Origin: Peptoclostridium acidaminophilum DSM 3953
GTDB taxonomy: Bacteria > Bacillota > Clostridia > Peptostreptococcales > Peptostreptococcaceae
Direction: 5' to 3'
Length of the DNA: 64,000 nt
NCBI RefSeq assembly: GCF_000597865.1
Contig: NZ_CP007452.1
Location: 441,183-505,182, forward strand
Made by a program: the position numbers and the translations under genes. The notes beneath the pieces were generated by a model. That model was not told the DNA's origin. It was given only the letters and a program-made list of their open reading frames with translations, and made no database searches. Of the stretch, positions 8,325 to 17,500 are shown in pieces (position 1 is the first letter of the stretch; each line of letters opens with the position of its first letter).

Positions 8325-10040
8325 ATGAAATTAATAATTGCAGAAAAACCAAGCGTAGCTTTATCTATTGCAAAAGTTGTTGGAGCGAGTAGTAGAAAAG
8401 ATGGCTATATCCAAGGAAATGGCTACATGGTGAGCTGGTGTGTCGGTCATCTGATTCAAATGGCAAGTCCAGATAAATATGATGAGAAGTATGCTAAATG
8501 GAATTTAGATGATCTGCCAATCTTACCGAAAGATTTCAAGTACGAGGTTTCTAAGAATACGAAAAAGCAATATGGAGTGCTTAAGAAACTACTTCATTTA
8601 AAAGAGGTCGATACAGTTATAAATGCTTGTGATGCAGGGCGTGAAGGTGAACTCATATTTCGCTTAGTTTATGAAGAAGCCAAATGTAAGAAACCTATCA
8701 AAAGGCTTTGGATTTCATCCATGGAAGATGAAGCAATCAGAAAAGGGATTGAGAGTCTTGCCAGTGGCAAAGACTTTGAGAATCTATTTGAAAGTGCAAA
8801 GTCTAGAGCCATCGCCGATTGGCTGGTAGGAATGAACCTGAGTAGGCTTTACTCCTGTCTTTATAATCAAAACTACTCGGTAGGAAGAGTACAAACACCA
8901 ACGCTTTCAATGATTGCTGAAAGAGATAGTGAGATTTCAAGCTTTATCAAAGAACCATATTATGTGGTTGAAATTGTGACCGATGAGTTTTCGCTATCGA
9001 CAGATCGTATTGATTCAAAAGAGATTGCTGAGCAACTCTCAAATCTAGTTCCAGAAGAACTTATCGTTACCGAAGTCATCAATAAAGAGAAGATAACAAA
9101 ACCTGAACCGTTATTTGATTTAACTGCTTTACAAAGAGCAGCGAACAGATATTTTGGGTTTAGTGCAAAACAAACTCTTGATTACCTTCAAAGTCTTTAT
9201 GAAAAGAAGCTTGTGACTTATCCGAGAACAGATAGTCGCTATTTAACTGATGATATGAAAGATACAGTCTCTGAAATGTTAAACACAATGGGGGGAGGCT
9301 TTGAAAGGGATGCTAAAAATATAGATTCTATCTTCAAAAATGAAAAAGTAAGTGACCATCACGCTATTTTGCCAACACTTGCAGCAATGAAGAACGGTCC
9401 TGGTACTCTTCCATCTTCGGAGCAGAAAATCTATGACCTAATACAAGCCAAACTCTTGATGTGTACGAGTTCAAATTTGATTGAAAGCACGACAAAAGTG
9501 ATAGTGGAGTTTGATGGAGTTACATTCTCAGCAAGCGGAAAAACTGTTCTTGAAGAAGGCTTTTTTGGGTTCGTGAAACCTTTTTTGAATAACAAAAAGA
9601 ATGAAACAATTTTGCCTAAACTAAGTGAAGGAGATGTTCTTTCCATCAAAGGAAGCATTGTTAGGCAAAAATTCACGCAACCACCAAAGCATTTCACAGA
9701 AGAAACACTTCTAAAGGCAATGGAGCTTGCAGGGGCAGAGGATATCGAAAAAGGAATTGAAGTTGAACGTAAAGGTCTTGGAACACCGGCAACAAGAGCA
9801 GGTGTTATTGAGAATTTAATTTATAAAGGCTTCATCGAAAGGGATAAGAAAAATCTTCTTGCAACACATAAGGGAATGAGCTTAATTACGATTGTATCTG
9901 AAGAATTTCGTTCTCCGAAAAAAACAGCTGAATGGGAGATGAAGCTCTCAAAGATTGCAGATGGGAAAGAGAGTTCAAAAGATTTTCTAAAGGATATTGA
10001 AAGAGATATTTCAAACCTGGTAAATCACTACCAGAAATAA
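8325..10040 (+). CDS. topB: DNA topoisomerase III (type IA)
   Basis: A 571-residue type IA topoisomerase that breaks and rejoins one DNA strand; in ICEs it probably resolves transfer or replication intermediates. The start is at 8325 because ACAAGGAGGAACA lies directly before it and the Toprim motif begins at once (MKLIIAEKPSVALSIAK). The metal-binding NACDAGREGELIF is near residue 100 and the catalytic tyrosine is in LVTYPRTDSRY near 298. No C-terminal cysteine cluster is present, so the zinc-ribbon tail of chromosomal TopB enzymes is missing. Confidence 0.93.
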   Translation: MKLIIAEKPSVALSIAKVVGASSRKDGYIQGNGYMVSWCVGHLIQMASPDKYDEKYAKWNLDDLPILPKDFKYEVSKNTKKQYGVLKKLLHLKEVDTVINACDAGREGELIFRLVYEEAKCKKPIKRLWISSMEDEAIRKGIESLASGKDFENLFESAKSRAIADWLVGMNLSRLYSCLYNQNYSVGRVQTPTLSMIAERDSEISSFIKEPYYVVEIVTDEFSLSTDRIDSKEIAEQLSNLVPEELIVTEVINKEKITKPEPLFDLTALQRAANRYFGFSAKQTLDYLQSLYEKKLVTYPRTDSRYLTDDMKDTVSEMLNTMGGGFERDAKNIDSIFKNEKVSDHHAILPTLAAMKNGPGTLPSSEQKIYDLIQAKLLMCTSSNLIESTTKVIVEFDGVTFSASGKTVLEEGFFGFVKPFLNNKKNETILPKLSEGDVLSIKGSIVRQKFTQPPKHFTEETLLKAMELAGAEDIEKGIEVERKGLGTPATRAGVIENLIYKGFIERDKKNLLATHKGMSLITIVSEEFRSPKKTAEWEMKLSKIADGKESSKDFLKDIERDISNLVNHYQK

Positions 10041-10059
10041 CTGAACAAAAGAGATTTTG

Positions 10060-10095
10060 GAGGGATGAGTAGAAAAAACTTGTCCCTCTTTTTTT
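10060..10095 (+). terminator. Rho-independent terminator after topB
   Basis: GAGGGA (10060 to 10065) and TCCCTC (10083 to 10088) form the stem, followed by seven T. The hairpin contains the ATG at 10065 that would otherwise look like the start of the next gene. Confidence 0.6.
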
Positions 10096-10106
10096 ATTTG
10101 AAGGAG

Positions 10107-11093
10107 GTGAAAGCAATCGAACAAATAACAGTATTAGAACTCTTTGGAGGGATTGGAGCAATTAGAAAAGCACTCATCAATCAGGAAATACCATATAAGG
10201 TCATTGACTATATCGAGAACGATAAAAATTGTGTGAAAAGCTATAACCAGCTCTATGGAGAAGATTATAAACCCCAGTCAGTAACGGATTATCATCCGCC
10301 AGATGAGAAGATAAATATTCTTATGCATGGTAGTCCGTGTCAAGATTTTAGTCGAATAGGCATGAAGCAAGGCGGAGAGGTTGGTAGTGGTACACGGAGC
10401 AGTCTTCTCTTTGAAACAATACGAATCCTCAAAGAAATGAAAGAAAAACCCACATGGGTCATATGGGAAAATGTAAAGGGAGTCCTAGACAGAAATATGC
10501 GGGATTCCTTTTTTTATTACCTGAAAGAGCTTGAAGATCTTGGTTATCAAAATAAATTTGAGATTTTAAATGCGATGGACTTTGGAGTGGCTCAAAAACG
10601 AGAACGAATCTTTGTCGTGAGTGGTTTAAAGGATAATACATTCCAATTTGAGAATCTTGAGAAACGGCAAGCTCCCAGTATCAAGGAAATACTAGAAACG
10701 GATGTTTCAGAGAAGTACCTCGTGCATCAGCCTTCCATGCTAAAACTCATGGATACAAATAATGACTACCGAAGAGACTTCAAGGCACGAGTTCAAATTA
10801 TTGATGACTTTGCTTACACGATTAGCACTAAGCAAATGAGAATTCCAAATGCTGGTCTAGTTGATTTAGGAAATGGCAAGTATCGCTATTTGACCGAGAA
10901 AGAGTGCTTTTTGCTTATGGGCTTTAGTGATGAGGATTTTAAAAGATTAAGAGATATCTATCCAGAAAAAGAAAAAACAACTTCAAGCATTTTATACAAA
11001 CAAGCAGGTAACAGTATCGTTGTTCCTGTTCTTGAAAGCATCTTAAAAGAAATCGTAAAAGGAGAAGAAAATGAAAGCATTAAACAAGATTAG
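10107..11093 (+). CDS. DNA cytosine-5 methyltransferase of the transfer region
   Basis: A C5 DNA methyltransferase of about 328 residues. Motif I is LELFGGIGAIRKAL, the catalytic cysteine is in GSPCQDFSRIG, motif VI is the WENVKG region, and motif X is QAGNSIVVPVLE. It may protect element DNA from host restriction before or after transfer. The start is uncertain: the ATG at 10065 lies inside a terminator hairpin, and AAGGAGG at 10101 to 10107 suggests a start near 10107 (GTG) or just after. No matching nuclease is next to it, so it looks like a solitary methylase. Confidence 0.82.
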   Translation: MKAIEQITVLELFGGIGAIRKALINQEIPYKVIDYIENDKNCVKSYNQLYGEDYKPQSVTDYHPPDEKINILMHGSPCQDFSRIGMKQGGEVGSGTRSSLLFETIRILKEMKEKPTWVIWENVKGVLDRNMRDSFFYYLKELEDLGYQNKFEILNAMDFGVAQKRERIFVVSGLKDNTFQFENLEKRQAPSIKEILETDVSEKYLVHQPSMLKLMDTNNDYRRDFKARVQIIDDFAYTISTKQMRIPNAGLVDLGNGKYRYLTEKECFLLMGFSDEDFKRLRDIYPEKEKTTSSILYKQAGNSIVVPVLESILKEIVKGEENESIKQD

Positions 11094-11493
11094 CATTTTA
11101 GATTGTGATGAAGCACAACAAGAAAATCATATGAAGGAAATAGAAAAGATATTTAAAAAAATCTATTCCATCAAGAACTATGACTGTCTATATACCGTTG
11201 AATATGTAGATGAGTATCACAGGGATCATCGAGAGAAATATATTACGAATGATGATTTGCAAAGCCTAAACGATATTCTTGAAAGCACAGACTTCAAAAA
11301 TGGTATGGATGTATATGTTAATGAAAAAAGTTTGGTGTTTCTAGTTCATGGTCAAGGCTACACAAGACTTGGAGAATATCATTTAGTTGAGACGAAAGTA
11401 ACAGTACAAGCTTTTGACAACTATGGTTATGAAGTTGACTTGGGAAGTTTCTTTCAAGACAAGAAAAAGGATAGAAATGAACCAAATCTATAA
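11071..11493 (+). CDS. Hypothetical protein of the transfer operon
   Basis: A 140-residue soluble protein, acidic, starting MKALNKISILDCDEAQQENH and containing YDCLYTVEYVDEYHRDHREKY and VYVNEKSLVFLVHGQGYTRLG. AAAAGGAGAAG precedes the ATG, and the gene overlaps the methyltransferase end by 23 bases, so translation is coupled. The alternating short strands suggest a small alpha/beta fold. I do not recognise the family; its place between a methylase and the large helicase suggests a DNA-processing or anti-restriction role. Confidence 0.65.
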   Translation: MKALNKISILDCDEAQQENHMKEIEKIFKKIYSIKNYDCLYTVEYVDEYHRDHREKYITNDDLQSLNDILESTDFKNGMDVYVNEKSLVFLVHGQGYTRLGEYHLVETKVTVQAFDNYGYEVDLGSFFQDKKKDRNEPNL

Positions 11494-11513
11494 AACAACA
11501 GAAGGAGGAAAAC

Positions 11514-14500
11514 GTGAGGATTAATGATTTTCAGCATCAGATAGAACTCATCAAGCAAGAGGTATTGAACGATGATAGGAATTATGTTCAGCTTTTGCAA
11601 ACGATGGGTAATAACTGGCGATATGACTTTATCAACCAGTTAAGCATATACGACAAAAATCCAGGAGCAACAGCTTGTGCCAAGTTTGATTTCTGGAGAC
11701 AGAATTTGAACCGAACGGTAATGATGGGGCAAAAAGGGATTCCAATCATTGAAGATTATGGGTACTACCAGAAGGTAGACCATATTTTTGATGTAGAACA
11801 AACCATATCGAAGAATAAAGAGGTCAACGAAGTCCGTATATGGAAATTTAAAGAAGAAGATCAAGAGATCATTTCTAATATGATTTTAATGGAAGGTCAA
11901 GAAGTGACGGGAGATTTACGAGGAGACTTCAATACGCTCATCAGGTTAAAAAGTGAAAATATATTTAGCTCTTTGATGAATGACCTTAGAATTCAGGAAG
12001 AAGACCAAGGTGCATTTAGAGAGTTTCTAGAACAATCAGCACTTGTAAGTTTTTCGACAAGGTTAGGTATATCAGTTGAGGTTGATTCTATAGCCTTTCA
12101 AAAGGGATTAGAAAGACTAGATGGAATCTCGCTTATGCAAGTGGGCGACGAACTTACAAGACTTAATAAAGAAATTTTGGAAGAACTCATTACAAAAAGT
12201 AATGAGAAAATGAAAAATAGGCTGCTGACAAATGTAAGGGCTGCCGAATATAATAAAAGTAACGATAAAGAAGGAGGATTAGATAATGTATTTCGAAGAG
12301 ATACCAATGATAGACTTAACGAGGACGGACGAGTTCTCAGATCTGGCAACAACGCAGGAGATAGCCGAGAGAATCAAGGAGAAAACACTGAATCAGCTAG
12401 AAGAGAACAAGGACTTCATAGAGAGATATCCCAATCCGATATACGCAGCGATGAGGCTAGAGTTTCTAGCAGAGAGCGAGAATCAGGAACAGTGGGAACT
12501 TCTGACAGACCTATATTACGAGAAGAAATTAGTACCACATCTCATGGAAACACAGGAAAGAGCCATTCAAATGATGAGGGTCGAGAAACCGAGAATGATG
12601 GAAGCTTGGGAATTGACGGAGGAGATGAAGACCGAAAAGCCACAGGAATACGAGGGGCAAATGAACAATCTGATTTCGAGCTTGAAAGAGATCATCATCA
12701 AGGAAGTAGTCGAAGCTTAGAAAATCAAGAAGGAAACGAAGGTGAGGAAGTCAAACAATCGGCTTCTTTTTCTTTTTATTCAAAAGATAATTCCGATGAA
12801 CTGATGCCAAATGAGATTCTAGATAATGTTCCAAAACTTTACGGACAAGAGTCTACTCCACTTTTAGATCAAGTAGTTCATGCAGCCTATGTTATTCCAC
12901 TAAGAAGTAATTGGACATGGTATTTGACTGAATATGATGAAGCGTCTGGTGATGCCTTTGGTTTGGTTGCTTGCATTGAGCCTGAACTTGGGTATTTCAA
13001 TTTGAATGAACTAAAGAGCCTTGGTGCACAAAGATTGATTTTGGAAGACTTTCCAAAAAGTTATAGAGAGCTTTTAGATACAGAACTCTATAAACAACTA
13101 ACGAGTGATGAGCTAGTAAGCGTATTTGGTTCGGAGGTGTTATCCAATAATTTAGAAGCAGAAAATATTGAAGAAACCCAGTTGCCAAAACTATCCTATG
13201 AAGAAACCGATAAGGGCTTAGATGTCTTTTACTCATCTGGAAATACAGAAGATGAAAAGCTAATCGCTCAAATTGATGGTGAAAGTAGCTCATATAACTG
13301 GATAGATGAGTCCTTTGCTAGAAAAGACATTTATCAAGAGGTTTCAAAAGAGTGGTGGAATAATTTTCGGCCGAAATTCTGGCAAAAACAGGATGAGAAA
13401 CTTGCTGAGTATGACCTGGGATTTTACTCGATGGGCAATGGCTATGTGGTAGGCAATAAACTTGAAGAAGATCGAGGGACTGGAGACTATAAAAAGCTTG
13501 CCTTAATTGAAGCGAACAGAAATATTATCTTCTATGAAGAAAATCTGCCTGATGAAATTGTTGGTGAGATTAAATTTGTAGCTTATACAGACAATGATAG
13601 AAGATCTGAGACACAGAGTGATTCCAATATTTTTATAACTCGTGCTCCGATTGATATTAGCAATTTAAATGATGAGCAAAAAGAACAAATCAAAAAGGGA
13701 TTAGAAACTTTATCCTTAGATCAAGTTTTAAGTTATAGCAAAAGTGGGATTCCTTCCTGGCAGATGGAGCAAACTCGTTGGTCGCTTGAAAAAGGAATAT
13801 CTATTGAGCAATCAAATGCTTTAGCGGGTTCAAAGCTAGATGTTGGTGACTTTAATATCCTTCGCTCTTATGTAGAAGCGGGCATTTTCATTGAACAAAT
13901 TAATGAGCTAAACCAAGGCTTTCTGACTACGCTTGAACTCATAGCCAAAGGCAATGAAATGCTTGAGCTTAATAAAACAAATAAAGAAGTTATTGTTGAG
14001 CCAGATAAAACGAATGAGCAAATCGCCCTTGATTTAGAGAACGAGGTGTTGACACCAGATTTAAAGGTTGGACAACTCGTTTATTATGACCATGAAGCGT
14101 ATACAGTAAGGCGAGAAGCTGCTCTTAACCCAATTACAAAGAAGTATGATTTGTGGATTTCACCAGTCGATGAGAAGAACCTAACAGTTCCCATCGTAAG
14201 CTTTGAAAATGAAACAGAACTTTTCGAGAAGATTCAACTCGAAAGGCCAACTTTCTTGATTGGAGATGAAGTTCTCTATAAAGAAAAAGCTTGGACAATC
14301 ACTGGATTTGATTCAATGGGCGATATTAAAACGGTGACAATAAAAGACCATGAAGGATTTCTAGGCGGATTTATTACTGGTTCAGAAGTTGTTATTTATC
14401 GTAAAGAATCAGACCTTGATTCAATTCTAAAACCAATTCATGAAGATGAACTTGTGGCTGATGATGAAGCAGATATCATTACTCCAAAACTAGTTACAAG

Positions 14501-17500
14501 CAACTATCACATGTCTACTGATGTTTTCCAAGAAAATCTGACACCATCCGAAAGGCTTGAGAACAATAAAAAAGCCCTAGAGACCTTGTTCGCACTTGAA
14601 AAAGAAAATCGTAATGCGACACTTAAAGAGCAAGAGGTTCTAAGTCGCTATGTTGGCTGGGGTGGACTGGCAGATACCTTTGATGAAAACAAAACTGGTC
14701 AATGGCAAGCCGTGCGAGAGTTCTTAAAAGAAAACCTGACTTCCAAAGAATACGATAGTGCCAAAGAAAGTACTCTTACAAGCTTCTACACTCCCCCACA
14801 AGTAATTGAAGGGGTTTATTCAGCTCTATCACAAATGGGATTTAAAACAGGGAATGTCTTAGAGCCTAGTATGGGTGTTGGTGCTTTTGTAGGCTGTATT
14901 CCTGATTCGATGAAGGATTCAAAAGTATATGGTGTTGAGTTAGATAGTATTAGTGGCCGTATTGCTAGAAAGCTTTATCCAGAAAGTGATATTCAAATAA
15001 AAGGTTTTGAAGAGACAAATTTCTCAAACAATTTCTTTGATATTGCCATCGGTAATGTTCCCTTTGGAGACTTCAAAGTAAATGACAGAGAGTACGACAA
15101 AAATAATTTTCTAATTCATGACTACTTCTTTGCTAAGACCTTAGACAAGGTTCGAAATGGTGGTGTGATTGCCTTCATTACTTCTAGTGGAACACTTGAT
15201 AAAAAAGATGAGAGTGTTCGAAGGTATCTTGCCGCACGTGCAGAATTTCTAGGAGCAATAAGACTTCCTAATACCACTTTTAAAGGGCAAGCAGGTACAG
15301 AAGTAACCAGCGATATTATCTTCCTAAAGAAAAGAGATAGCATTCGGGATCGGGATGAGCCTTGGATTCACCTAGGAAGCGATGAGAAAGGGCTAAACTA
15401 CAATCAGTATTTTGTGGATAATCCTGAGATGATTCTAGGTGAAATGACTGAGGAAAGTGGGCCCTTTGGTAACAGGGTCGTTTGTATCCCAAATGAAGTG
15501 GATCTGAAACGTCAGTTACAGACTGCAGTAGAGAAAATTGCAAGAGAAAACCACTATGAAGAAATTGAACTTGATGTTGATGAAGAAGTAACGCTACCGG
15601 CAACGGATGATATTAAAAACTTCTCCTATACCATCATTGATGACAAGGTTTACTTTAGGGAAAACTCTATTCTCATTCAAAAAGAAGTGACAGAGAAGAA
15701 TAAAGAAAAAATTGGAGATTATCTAAAAGTCACAGAAGCTCTAAAAGATGTAATCGAGGCACAGACGCAAGGTTCAAGTGATGAAGTTGTTGAAGGCAAG
15801 CAAGTTGTTCTAAATGAAATCTATGATGCCTTTTCTAAAAAACATGGCTATCTGAACTCTTTGTCTAATACCAGAGCCCTAAAAGAAGATAGCAACTTCC
15901 CATTAGTATCCTCAATCGAGGTACTTGATGATGAGGAAAATTTCAAAGCAAAAGGCGATATCTTTAGCAAGAGAACGATTGTCAAAGCACAGAGTATTGA
16001 CCATGTTGATACATCATTGGAAGCCCTGGTTTTGTCTATCTCCCAAAGAGGACGAGTTGATTTTGACTATATGACTGAATTAACTGGCAAGGACAGAGAA
16101 ATACTCATTCAAGAACTGTATGGTGAGATCTATCTGGATATTCAGGAGTTCGATCAGTTTGGTAATAGTAAACCTTTCCAGAACGTGCTTGATGATTCTG
16201 AGTACCACTTTAACTATGTGACAGCAGATGAGTATCTGAGTGGAAATATCAGAGAAAAACTCGGTGTCATCAAAGAGTACGAATCCCATGTTTCAAAGCT
16301 TTTATCCAAGCGTTCCTACTTCCAAGGGGGAGAACGATTTGAGATTGATGAAAAAGAAGCACAAGTACTGGAAAAAGAATATATGGCACTTCAACATCAA
16401 CATCAAAAACTTGAAGAAGTGATGCCTGAGAGGCTCACTGCTTCAGATATCAATGTGCGTTTAGGAGCAACATGGATTCCAACAAAAGATGTAGAGCATT
16501 TCATGTTCGAGACATTAAAAACACCTGGATATAATCGCTGGGATATCAAAGTGAAGTTTTCACCAATGACTAGCGAGTGGAATGTTGAGGGTAAAAGTGT
16601 TGATCGAGGCAATGACCTTGCCGAATTAACCTTTGGTACAAGCCGAGTGAATGCCTACAAGCTCATTGAAGATGCACTGAATCTAAAGGAAACAAAAGTC
16701 TTTGACCAAGTTGTCAACCCTGATGGTTCAAAAAGTTCCGTACTCAATAAAAAAGAAACATTACTGGCTGGGCAGAAGCAAGAACTTCTAAAAGAGGAAT
16801 TTAAGAATTGGATATTTCAAGAACCAGATAGGCGAAATCGGTTAGAGAATATGTATAACGAGCGATTTAACTCAATTCGTAATCGGGAGTATGACGGAAG
16901 TAACCTAACCTTTGAAGGAATGAATTCAAAGATTGATCTAAGAGAACATCAACGTAATGCTATTGCAAGAAGTCTTTATGGTGGGAACACCTTGCTTGCC
17001 CATGTGGTGGGTGCTGGTAAGACATATGAGATGGTGGCTAGTGCGATGGAAAGCAAACGACTTGGGATGTGTAGCAAGTCTTTATTTGTAGTGCCAAATC
17101 ATCTAACTTCGCAAATTGGGCGTGAGTTTATGCAGCTCTATCCTGGAGCAAATATCATGGTGGCCGACAAAAAGGACTTTGAACCAAAGAAAAGAAAAAG
17201 ACTGATCGGCCGCATTGCAACAGGTGAGTATGATGCAGTTATTATCGGTCATTCACAATTCGAAAAGATTCCCATGAGTAAGGAATATCAGGAGAAGCAT
17301 ATCAATGACCAGATCGATGTAATCATCAATTATATCAATGATTACAAGTACGATAGGAATCAAAATTTTACCGTCAAGCAATTAGAAAAGACAAAGAAGA
17401 AACTTCAAACAAGGCTTGAAAAATTGACAGATGATTTTAAGAAAGATGATGTAATTACTTTTGAAGAACTAGGAGTTGATAAGCTCTTTATTGATGAGGC

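Noticed and set aside
10065-10106. ATG at 10065 as start of the C5 methyltransferase
   Set aside because: It lies inside a terminator stem, its SD-like bases touch the ATG with no gap, and a better AAGGAGG stands downstream.
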